From Leisingera sp. ANG-Vp (GTDB taxonomy: Bacteria > Pseudomonadota > Alphaproteobacteria > Rhodobacterales > Rhodobacteraceae): 43,130 bases of DNA. The translations under genes were made by a program, and so were the position numbers. The DNA lies in assembly GCF_000813725.1 (NCBI RefSeq), contig NZ_JWLD01000040.1:1-43130 (forward strand). The letters are read 5' to 3'. The notes below the pieces were generated by a model. The model had not been told where the DNA came from. It did no database searches and was given only the letters and a program-made list of their open reading frames with translations. This document shows, piece after piece, positions 34,334 through 40,801 of the stretch (position 1 is its first letter; each line of letters begins with the position of its first letter).

Positions 34334-34375
34334 GCCGCATCGCCGCAATTTTACGCCGCAACGCCGCATTGACAT
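34334..34375 (-). promoter_or_regulatory. 21-bp tandem repeat upstream of pntA
   Basis: On the plus strand GCCGCA occurs at 34334, 34342, 34355 and 34363: two pairs 8 bp apart, offset by exactly 21 bp. This gives two adjacent 21-bp units (34334-34354 and 34355-34375) with 15 of 21 bases identical. They sit about 100 bp upstream of pntA, between it and the preceding gene's stop. Nearby, TTGCGC is repeated (34315-34326 region), with TTGCGCAA palindromic. The two-turn spacing suggests cooperative binding on one DNA face. The regulator is unknown. Confidence 0.55.
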
Positions 34376-34827
34376 CACATCCAGCGGCGCACCTTCTTCT
34401 CGTAACGCGCCCAGTCGGCCCGGAACGTGCGCCGCATCCGGTCCTCTTCCGGGATCACAAACCGCTTTTCCAGCACCCAAAGGAAGACCGGGATCAGCGG
34501 CAGCGACAGCACCGCGTCGAACCACAGTATGAGGCCCGCGAGGATCAGCACGTCGCCCAGATAGATCGGATTGCGCGAGCGGCTGAAGATCCCCGTTTGC
34601 ACCAGCCGGCTGGGGGTCTGATGCGGGATCACGGTGGTCTTTTGCCGCCGCATCTCGGTAATCGCGAGCAGTGCCAGCAGCAGGCCGCCGCCCAGCAGAA
34701 TGCCGCCCAGGAAATCCGCCCAGGCGCCACCGAAGGACAGCCCGAATGCAGCATGTTTTGCCTGCAGCCAGGCAATCAGAACACAGCCCGCCAGCCAGGC
34801 GGGCGGCACATCCAGCCACCGCATCAC
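34375..34827 (-). CDS. Isoprenylcysteine carboxyl methyltransferase-like (ICMT/PEMT) membrane protein
   Basis: The 150-residue integral membrane protein has about four TM helices. It carries the C-terminal methyltransferase pattern of the ICMT/phospholipid-methyltransferase superfamily: TGIFSRSRNPIYLGD, and EEDRMRRTF...WARYEKKVRRWM. Bacterial members methylate varied small molecules or lipids; the substrate is unknown here. The start could be 34827 or the second Met (34824). Its stop lies at the left end of the repeat array upstream of pntA, so it may share or precede that transcript. Confidence 0.82.
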   Translation of the reverse strand: MMRWLDVPPAWLAGCVLIAWLQAKHAAFGLSFGGAWADFLGGILLGGGLLLALLAITEMRRQKTTVIPHQTPSRLVQTGIFSRSRNPIYLGDVLILAGLILWFDAVLSLPLIPVFLWVLEKRFVIPEEDRMRRTFRADWARYEKKVRRWM

Positions 34828-34948
34828 GCCCTGCCCTTTTGCAGATTATGTCCTGAAATCACGCACATCGCGGGCAGTCTTTCCTCATCCAGCCAGGCCG
34901 TCCAGACCTCTTCAACCAGGACTGAAAATTAAGGACAAATTGCCCCTG

Positions 34949-34987
34949 ATGCCGCATTAACGGCGAATCTGTCCCGACTTGCGGCAT
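34949..34987. repeat. Perfect 8-bp inverted repeat with 23-bp spacer
   Basis: ATGCCGCA (34949-34956) and TGCGGCAT (34980-34987) lie in the 221-nt gap between the ICMT-like and MBL-fold genes. The arms carry the same GCCGCA hexamer found in the pntA repeats. It could be an operator of the ICMT-like gene, which starts about 120 nt away. The rest of the gap shows no gene. Confidence 0.4.
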
Positions 34988-35048
34988 GATCCTGCACAAA
35001 ATCCCCCGAATGCCTAAGTATATTTATGTGTACTGAGGGTGCAGGGGC

Positions 35049-35993
35049 TTATTCCCACTCCATTTCCTCAAAAACGCGGCCTGCGTTCTTTGTTGCCAGC
35101 TCCTCGAATGTGTCGAGGCCTTTCCAGCGCTCCTGGTCAACATAATATGCGTTTGCAAGGTCTCCGCCCGCCTCGATATGGGCACCGATCTTGCCGCGCA
35201 GGTCGGTCAGATAGTCGAGCGTGTAGCGCCGCACCTGCGGCAAATTGGTCGGATGGCCGTGGCCGGGGATTACATAGGCGGGATCGAGGGGTTCCAGCTT
35301 CTCCTGCCAGGTCTCAATCCAGCATTTGGTGCAGGTGTGCGGGAAGACCGGCAGCATCCGCTCGTGAAAGGCGATGTCGCCGGCAATCAGTAGGTCCCAC
35401 GCGGGGATCCAGACCTGGATGTCGCCAGGATCATGCGCGGGGCCAAGGTGCAGCACCTGCATCTCCACCCCGCCTAAGCTCAGATCATAGCGGTCCTCAA
35501 ACGACATGTTTGCATGCTCGACACGCGTCTCACCGGCGCGGTCCTTGTTGTAGCCGCGCATGCGCTGCAGGATCATGTCGCTGTTTTCCTGCGTCTCGGC
35601 AATGGCCTCGGCATGGGCCAGCACATCCACCCCCTGATCGCGCCAGTAGCCATTGCCCAGCATCGCGTGGCCCTGGCCGTTTTCGTTGATCACCAGCACC
35701 ACCGGCTGATCGGTCACCTTCTTGATTTCCTCATGCAGAGCTTTGGCCAGTGCATCCGACGCGCCGGAGTTCACCACCACCACGCCTTCGGAGGTCACTA
35801 CAAAGGACAAGTTATTGTTATGGCCCGCGTTTTGATAGGTCGGCGGCGCCGTTGCACCTATGGCTGAAAAGACGTTGGGAATGACTTCCACCGGCTTGGA
35901 GTAAAGCTCGGATTGCGGGTACTGGTCGGCAATGTCCTCGCTGGCGAAGGCGGCGAATGGCAGCAGCAAGGCAAAGGCGGCAAGGGTTTTCAT
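35049..35993 (-). CDS. Exported metallo-beta-lactamase-fold protein with altered metal motif
   Basis: The 314-residue protein has a signal peptide (MKTLAAFALLLPFAAFA). The MBL fold is recognisable by GPAHDPGD (His187), LLIAGDIAFH (Asp206) and VIPGHG (His245). The usual HxHxDH metal motif is replaced: aligning by the following GN, the four ligand positions read Asn105, Gln107, His109 and Ala110 (motif NENGQGHAMLGN). The fold most resembles SoxH-like and quinoprotein-associated exported hydrolases, but the altered site makes activity uncertain. GTG 35996 is also in frame; ATG 35993 has AGGGAGA upstream. It is divergent from the SDR gene. Confidence 0.85.
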   Translation of the reverse strand: MKTLAAFALLLPFAAFASEDIADQYPQSELYSKPVEVIPNVFSAIGATAPPTYQNAGHNNNLSFVVTSEGVVVVNSGASDALAKALHEEIKKVTDQPVVLVINENGQGHAMLGNGYWRDQGVDVLAHAEAIAETQENSDMILQRMRGYNKDRAGETRVEHANMSFEDRYDLSLGGVEMQVLHLGPAHDPGDIQVWIPAWDLLIAGDIAFHERMLPVFPHTCTKCWIETWQEKLEPLDPAYVIPGHGHPTNLPQVRRYTLDYLTDLRGKIGAHIEAGGDLANAYYVDQERWKGLDTFEELATKNAGRVFEEMEWE

Positions 35994-36135
35994 CACATCT
36001 CTCCCTGATCATCTGCCGCAACATTCACACATGCGAATATAACTGTAAACGCCTCAATGCGCGGCGTGACGGCACGGCGGGGTTGCCAGAGGCTTCTGCA
36101 CGGATAGGCTGATCCGCAAACAGGGAGGCGAGGTC

Positions 36136-36888
36136 ATGAGCTTGCAAGGCAAACACGCGCTGGTCACAGGCGGCGGCACCGGCATCGGGCTGACGATTGC
36201 TCAGGCCCTGGCTGCTGAAGGCGCCCAAGTCACCATCACCGGACGCAGGCAGGAGGTGCTGGAGGACGTTGCAACGGACGGCTTGCACCCGCTGGTCATG
36301 GATGTGCGCGACGAAGACGATGTGGCCGCCAAGGCGGACGCTGCCGTAGAGGCCCGCGGGCCCATCCAGATCTGCGTTGCCAATGCAGGCATCGCCGAGG
36401 GAGCAGCACTGCACAAGACCACGATGGCGTTCTGGCGGGACATGATGGCGACCAACCTGGACGGCGCTTTTCTGACTATCCGGGAATCCTTCAAGTCGAT
36501 GCGGCAAACCGATTGGGGCCGGGTGATCACGGTGTCCTCGATTGCCGGGCTGCGGGGCCTCAAAGGGGGCGCCTGCTATACCGCGAGCAAACACGGGCTG
36601 GTCGGCCTGACCCGCGCGCTCAGCGAGGATTACCTGGGCACTCCGTTCACCTTTAATGCGCTTTGCCCCGGTTATGTGGACACGCCGATTGTCGAGCGCA
36701 ACATCACCTCGATTGCCCAGCGCGCCGGGCTCAGCGCGGTGGAGGCGCTGGATGTGATGGTCAACGCAAACCGGCACAAGCGGCTGATCGAGCCTGCCGA
36801 GGTCGCCGCCGCAGCCCTATGGCTTTGCGGCCCCGGGTCCGGTTCCGTGAACGGCCAATGCATTGAAATCGCTGGAGGGCAAACCTGA
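36136..36888 (+). CDS. Short-chain dehydrogenase/reductase
   Basis: The 250-residue classical SDR has cofactor motif TGGGTGIG (about 11-18), NAGIAEG, the catalytic Ser in VSSIAG and the YxxxK pair in CYTASKHG. The C-terminal IEIAGGQT is typical. Arg-rich residues follow the first strand (GRRQ), which suggests NADP(H), but this is not firm. It overlaps the next gene by one base (ATGA) and is close to kynU. It could act on a tryptophan-derived or acyl-CoA substrate; I do not assign one. Confidence 0.88.
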   Translation: MSLQGKHALVTGGGTGIGLTIAQALAAEGAQVTITGRRQEVLEDVATDGLHPLVMDVRDEDDVAAKADAAVEARGPIQICVANAGIAEGAALHKTTMAFWRDMMATNLDGAFLTIRESFKSMRQTDWGRVITVSSIAGLRGLKGGACYTASKHGLVGLTRALSEDYLGTPFTFNALCPGYVDTPIVERNITSIAQRAGLSAVEALDVMVNANRHKRLIEPAEVAAAALWLCGPGSGSVNGQCIEIAGGQT

Positions 36889-37271
36889 TGAACCGAAAGG
36901 AATTCAATACCTTCTGCGGCACTTTCCCGGCGGCTGAGCATGTGGTGCAATGGGGCAATTCCGACGTCTGGAAAGCAGGCGGAAAGCTCTTTGCGGTCTG
37001 CGGCTGGGCCGATGGCCAGGACGCCTTTACCTTCAAGGCAGGCGAAATCGCCTATGAGGTCCTGCAGGAACGCCCCGGCGTCCGCCCCGCGCCATACCTG
37101 GCCTCACGCGGCATTAAGTGGCTGCAGCAGTTTGATGACAACGGGCTGTCGGACGCAGAGCTGAAGGAACAGATCACTCTCTCCTACCAAATGGTGACTG
37201 CAAAGCTGTCCAAGAAGAAGCGCGCCGAGTTCGGCATCCCCGATCCTCAGCCCGCGTCCCGGCAGGACTGA
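36888..37271 (+). CDS. YjbR/MmcQ-family protein
   Basis: The 127-residue cytoplasmic protein belongs to the MmcQ/YjbR family, recognisable by MNRKEFNTFCGTFPAAEHVVQWG, the central FAVCGWADGQDAFTFKAG and the late SYQMVTAKLSKKKRAEFGI. Family members have a CyaY-like fold and are often annotated as DNA-binding; their real role is unclear. Its start overlaps the SDR stop, so the two are coupled. Confidence 0.85.
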   Translation: MNRKEFNTFCGTFPAAEHVVQWGNSDVWKAGGKLFAVCGWADGQDAFTFKAGEIAYEVLQERPGVRPAPYLASRGIKWLQQFDDNGLSDAELKEQITLSYQMVTAKLSKKKRAEFGIPDPQPASRQD

Positions 37272-37319
37272 ACCCGGCCGCCACTGGACACAACGGTTCA
37301 GATCATATAGCAAACCTAA

Positions 37320-37332
37320 AAGCTTTAAGCTT
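37320..37332 (+). promoter_or_regulatory. Perfect palindrome upstream of kynU
   Basis: AAGCTT-T-AAGCTT: a 13-bp symmetric site ending 27 nt before the kynU ATG. It lies in an AT-rich patch (37300-37340) that also holds CATATAG, a possible -10. Kynurenine-pathway genes in other bacteria are often under Lrp/AsnC-type control, but none of those regulators is encoded here. Confidence 0.45.
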
Positions 37333-37359
37333 GAAATACCCATCAGACGCGAGGCTCCG

Positions 37360-38553
37360 ATGACCGATTTTGCCGCAACCAAGGCGATGTTCGACCTGCC
37401 CGAAGGGGTGATCTATCTGGACGGCAACTCGCTGGGCCCCCTGCCCCGCGCTGCCACCGAACGCGTCGGGAAGATGATGCAGGACGAATGGGGCCAGATG
37501 CTGATCACCGGCTGGAACAAGGCTGGCTGGATGCAGAAGTCGAAGGACCTGGGCGACCGCGTCGGCCGCCTGATCGGCGCCGAGCCGGGCCATGTGATCA
37601 TGGGCGACACCCTGTCGATCAAGGTGTACCAGGCGGTGGCCTCGGCACTGGAGCTGAACCCGGGCCGCAAGGTGGTGCTGTCGGACAATGGCAACTTCCC
37701 CTCTGACCTTTACATCGCGGACGGGCTGCTGAAATCGCTGGGGCCGGATTACGAGCTGCGGGTGGTGGACCCGGAATCGGTCGAAGAGAACATCACCGAC
37801 GAAATCGCGGTGCTAATGATCACCGAGGTGGATTACCGGTCGGGCCGCAAGCACGACATGAAGGCGCTGACCGCCAAGGCGCATGCCATGGGCGTGCTGA
37901 CGGTTTGGGACCTGGCGCATTCCGCCGGCGCGGTGCCGGTGGATCTGGCGGGCTGCGAAGCCGATTTTGCAGTCGGCTGCAGCTACAAGTACCTTAACGG
38001 CGGCCCCGGCGCGCCCGCTTTCATCTATGTCGCGCCGCGCCATGCGGAGACTGCCCGCCCGGCGCTCTCCGGCTGGCTGGGCCACGAGGCGCCTTTTGCC
38101 TTCGACCTTGACTACCGCCCTGGCCACGGCATCGACCGGATGCGCGTCGGCACCCCGCCGGTGATCCAGCTCACCTCGCTGGAGGCCGCGATGGATATCT
38201 GGGACATGGCGGATATGGATGCCGTGCGCGCCAAATCCATGGAGCTGTGCGATCTGTTCATCGCCGAGGTGGAGGACCGCTGCGTGGGGCTGAAACTGGC
38301 CTCCCCGCGCGACGCCGCTTTGCGCGGCAGCCAAGTGTCGTTCAAGTTCCGTGAAGGCTATGCCGCCATGCAGGCTCTGATCGACCGCGGCGTGATCGGC
38401 GACTTCCGGGCCCCGGACATCATGCGGTTCGGCTTCACCCCGCTTTACATCGACGAAAGCGATGTACGCGCGGCTGTGGCGATCATGGAAGATGTCATGG
38501 CCAATGCTCTGTGGGACCGCGCCGAATACAAAACGCGCCACGCCGTCACCTGA
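37360..38553 (+). CDS. kynU: Kynureninase
   Basis: PLP enzyme that cleaves kynurenine to anthranilate and alanine. The 397-residue protein has the N-terminal DGNSLGPLP motif, the Asp of the cofactor pair in [10 protein letters not shown] (D184), and the PLP lysine in [11 protein letters not shown] (K210). The family-typical C-terminus carries RFGFTPLYI. It precedes tryptophan 2,3-dioxygenase by 148 nt. The formamidase step between them is not encoded in the window. Confidence 0.96.
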   Translation: MTDFAATKAMFDLPEGVIYLDGNSLGPLPRAATERVGKMMQDEWGQMLITGWNKAGWMQKSKDLGDRVGRLIGAEPGHVIMGDTLSIKVYQAVASALELNPGRKVVLSDNGNFPSDLYIADGLLKSLGPDYELRVVDPESVEENITDEIAVLMITEVDYRSGRKHDMKALTAKAHAMGVLTVWDLAHSAGAVPVDLAGCEADFAVGCSYKYLNGGPGAPAFIYVAPRHAETARPALSGWLGHEAPFAFDLDYRPGHGIDRMRVGTPPVIQLTSLEAAMDIWDMADMDAVRAKSMELCDLFIAEVEDRCVGLKLASPRDAALRGSQVSFKFREGYAAMQALIDRGVIGDFRAPDIMRFGFTPLYIDESDVRAAVAIMEDVMANALWDRAEYKTRHAVT

Positions 38554-38655
38554 TGCGCCTGCGCTCCTCATACCATGTGCCGCTCTGCCGCCCGGCGGGC
38601 TGGGTTGCGCTGTGGCGCCGCCTGGCCCAATGCGGCACCCTGAACCGGAGAAACC

Positions 38656-38695
38656 ATTCCTTTCCCTAAGCCGTGATATACTCAGGAAAAGGAAT
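38656..38695 (+). promoter_or_regulatory. Inverted repeat around a -10 box and the kynA ribosome site
   Basis: ATTCCTTTCC (38656-38665) and GGAAAAGGAAT (38685-38695) pair with one bulged base. Between them TATACT (38677-38682) is a good -10. The right arm contains AAGGAA, the Shine-Dalgarno 7 nt before kynA. The element could be an operator, or in read-through RNA a hairpin hiding the ribosome site. No clear -35 was found. Confidence 0.45.
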
Positions 38696-38701
38696 GATCC
38701 G

Positions 38702-39535
38702 ATGACCCAACCCTATGACCCCGCCGATGAAGGCGCCCAGATGTCCTTTGACGGGCGCATGTCCTATGGCGACTACCTGTCGCTGGACATGCTGCTGAAT
38801 GCCCAGAAGACATGGACCAATACTCATGACGAGATGCTGTTCATCATCCAGCATCAGACCTCCGAGCTGTGGATGCGGCTGGCCATTCATGAACTGACCG
38901 CCGCCCGCGAGCGGCTGCAGAGCGGCAAGGCGCATCAGGCGTTCAAGATGCTGGCACGCGTCGCGCGGATTTTCGAGCAGCTGAACTCCGCCTGGGACGT
39001 GCTGCGCACGATGACACCGTCGGACTACACCGCTTTTCGCGATGAATTGGGGCAGAGCTCTGGCTTTCAGTCGCATCAGTACCGGCAGATCGAATTCATG
39101 CTGGGTAACCGCAACAAGGCAATGCTGCGGCCCCACGCGCACCGGCCCGACGTCCTGGCACTCTTGGAAGCGGAGCTGGCGCAGCCCTCGCTTTATGACG
39201 TGGCGCTGCAGGTGCTGTCGCAAAGCGTTGCGCTGCCGGAAGGGGTCTTGAACCGGGATGTGAGCGAGGCCTATCAGCCGCACCCCGCAGTGACCGAGGC
39301 CTGGACCCAAGTCTACCGCGATACCGAGAAGCATTGGGAGCTCTATGAGCTGGCTGAAAAACTGGTGGATTTCGAAGACTACTTCCGCCGCTGGCGGTTC
39401 AACCATGTCACCACGGTGGAGCGCGTGATCGGCTTCAAGCGCGGCACCGGCGGCACCGGCGGCGTCAGCTATCTGAAACGGATGCTGGAGGTGGAGCTGT
39501 TCCCAGAGCTTTGGCATTTGCGCACCGAACTCTGA
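38702..39535 (+). CDS. kynA: Tryptophan 2,3-dioxygenase
   Basis: Haem enzyme that opens the indole ring of tryptophan to N-formylkynurenine. The 277-residue protein has [13 protein letters not shown] (His51, substrate contact) and the C-terminal [14 protein letters not shown] with the likely haem ligand His235, then [11 protein letters not shown]. The ATG at 38702 has AAGGAA upstream and a family-normal length. An in-frame upstream extension to 38462 runs across the kynU end and is rejected. The terminator lies at 39574. Confidence 0.96.
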   Translation: MTQPYDPADEGAQMSFDGRMSYGDYLSLDMLLNAQKTWTNTHDEMLFIIQHQTSELWMRLAIHELTAARERLQSGKAHQAFKMLARVARIFEQLNSAWDVLRTMTPSDYTAFRDELGQSSGFQSHQYRQIEFMLGNRNKAMLRPHAHRPDVLALLEAELAQPSLYDVALQVLSQSVALPEGVLNRDVSEAYQPHPAVTEAWTQVYRDTEKHWELYELAEKLVDFEDYFRRWRFNHVTTVERVIGFKRGTGGTGGVSYLKRMLEVELFPELWHLRTEL

Positions 39536-39573
39536 GCCAGCAGTAAAAGAAGCAAAGGCTCCCGCCCGTCATC

Positions 39574-39595
39574 AAGGGGCGGAGCCCCTTTCTTC
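39574..39595 (+). terminator. Terminator of kynA
   Basis: AAGGGGC and GCCCCTT form a 7-bp stem with a GGA loop, followed by TTCTT, 39 nt after the kynA stop. Confidence 0.7.
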
Positions 39596-39601
39596 CCGTT
39601 G

Positions 39602-39645
39602 GGCCCGGCGCCGCGCCTTGGGCGCGGCGGGCCTGGCACCAGGCC
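39602..39645. repeat. GC-rich palindrome cluster between convergent kynA and tetR
   Basis: Two perfect stems stand back to back: CGCCGCGCC/GGCGCGGCG (39609-39629, TTG loop) and GGCCTGG/CCAGGCC (39630-39645, CA loop). The style matches extragenic palindromic elements of this lineage. It ends 12 nt before the tetR stop codon and may terminate tetR transcription. Confidence 0.55.
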
Positions 39646-39657
39646 GCCCCCGGATTG

Positions 39658-40236
39658 TCAGGGCTCCAAAGCCTGAGCACACAGGGCGGCATAGCTGGAG
39701 ACGTCAGTCCGGTAGGCAGCATATCCAGCAGCCGATTTCTTGATCCCCTTGAGGCAGGCGCAGATCACCCGCGCCATGTCCGCAGGCGGCGCCGGCAGGC
39801 TCACACGGCCCGCCTCTGCTTCAGCCGTCAGCCAGTTGGCATAAAGCGAACTCAATGCAGCTTCGCCTTCCTCGATACTCTCTCCCGCGACGCTCACTGA
39901 GGTTTCCAGCAGCTCCATCCCGTGCGGCGAGGACATCATGGCTTCCATTGCTTCGCCGCCATGCCCGGCAAATGCCGCTGCCAATTTGCTCTTCAGATCC
40001 GCATCCGCAGCCAATGCTGCTGCGATCTCCGCCTGCGCCCGGGCATAATAGCCCTGCACAAGAGCGCGGAGGATCGCCTCCTTGTTCTTGAAATGCAGAT
40101 AGACCGCGGGCCGCGACATGCCCGCCCCCTTGGCAATGTCATCCATCGAGGTCTTGCGGAATCCATATGTGGAAAACGCCGTCCAGGCGGCGGTGAGGAC
40201 CGCCTGCTGCTTCGGATCTATGCCTGCCATGTTCAT
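39658..40236 (-). CDS. TetR-family transcriptional regulator
   Basis: One-domain-sensor repressor of about 192 residues. The N-terminal helix-turn-helix is clear (FSTYGFRKTSMDDIAKGAGM then SRPAVYLHFKNKEAI). The C-terminal ligand domain is helical. The start is taken at 40236 (MNMAGIDPKQ); ATG 40230 is possible. The track of the frame continues to 40287 but would run through the operator. It is divergent from the molybdenum hydroxylase genes with a palindrome between them, so it probably represses both itself and them. Confidence 0.9.
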   Translation of the reverse strand: MNMAGIDPKQQAVLTAAWTAFSTYGFRKTSMDDIAKGAGMSRPAVYLHFKNKEAILRALVQGYYARAQAEIAAALAADADLKSKLAAAFAGHGGEAMEAMMSSPHGMELLETSVSVAGESIEEGEAALSSLYANWLTAEAEAGRVSLPAPPADMARVICACLKGIKKSAAGYAAYRTDVSSYAALCAQALEP

Positions 40237-40266
40237 AAAACCGCTTCTGACACCTGTTGTAAAAAA

Positions 40267-40300
40267 TGTCAATTGACACTCTGACACATTTGCCTATTTT
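40267..40300 (+). promoter_or_regulatory. TetR operator and iorAB promoter
   Basis: TGTCAATTGACA (40267-40278) is a perfect 12-bp palindrome. Its right half is an exact -35 TTGACA (40273-40278) for the plus strand, with -10 TATTTT at 40295-40300 (16-bp spacer). By symmetry its left half is a TTGACA for the minus strand, toward tetR. More TGACA/TGTCA half-sites flank it (40247-40251, 40282-40286, 40301-40305). This is a classic shared TetR operator. Confidence 0.75.
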
Positions 40301-40333
40301 TGTCACAACGCCACAGCCCAGGAAGGCACAGCC

Positions 40334-40798
40334 ATGTCCACCACGCTACGCATCAACGGAAAGAACCATCAGGTAGAGCTGCCGGACGAGGTGCCCCTGT
40401 TGTGGGTGCTGCGCGATGAAGTGGGCCTCACGGGCACCAAATTCGGCTGCGGCGTCGCGGCCTGCGGCGCCTGCACCGTGCACATCGATGGCGAAGCGGT
40501 GCGCTCCTGCCAGGTGGCGCTGTCGGATGTCTGGGGAGACGTGACCACCATCGAGGGCATCGGCACGCCGGAAGCCATGGCAGCCATCCAAAAGGCCTGG
40601 GTCGATCATCAGGTGGCCCAATGCGGCTATTGCCAGTCCGGCCAGATCATGCAGGCGGCGAGCCTGCTGGCAGAGAACTCCGCCCCCTCCGATGCCGAGA
40701 TTGACGAGGCGATGCAGGGCAACCTCTGCCGCTGCGGCACCTACCCCCGGATCCGCACCGCAATCCATGCCGCGGCGCAAGCGCTGCAGGAGGCATAA
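40334..40798 (+). CDS. iorA: Molybdenum hydroxylase small [2Fe-2S] subunit (isoquinoline 1-oxidoreductase alpha type)
   Basis: The 154-residue electron-transfer subunit has an N-terminal plant-type [2Fe-2S] cluster with Cys39, Cys44, Cys47 and Cys59 ([12 protein letters not shown]). The second cluster is bound by Cys97, Cys100, Cys132 and Cys134 (CGYC and LCRCG). It passes electrons from the molybdenum site of the large subunit to an acceptor. There is no FAD subunit gene, as in the two-subunit IorAB class, where a cytochrome or quinone is the likely acceptor. The symbol is by resemblance; the substrate may not be isoquinoline. Confidence 0.9.
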   Translation: MSTTLRINGKNHQVELPDEVPLLWVLRDEVGLTGTKFGCGVAACGACTVHIDGEAVRSCQVALSDVWGDVTTIEGIGTPEAMAAIQKAWVDHQVAQCGYCQSGQIMQAASLLAENSAPSDAEIDEAMQGNLCRCGTYPRIRTAIHAAAQALQEA

Positions 40799-40801
40799 CC
40801 C

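Noticed and set aside
31999-34932. Plus-strand open frame of 977 codons opposite pntAB
   Set aside because: Composition is His/Arg/Gln-rich with no motif, and it covers pntB, pntA and the ICMT-like gene. It is a codon-bias shadow.
38462-38701. N-terminal extension of kynA
   Set aside because: The extension reads through the kynU end and has no family similarity. ATG 38702 has a good ribosome site.
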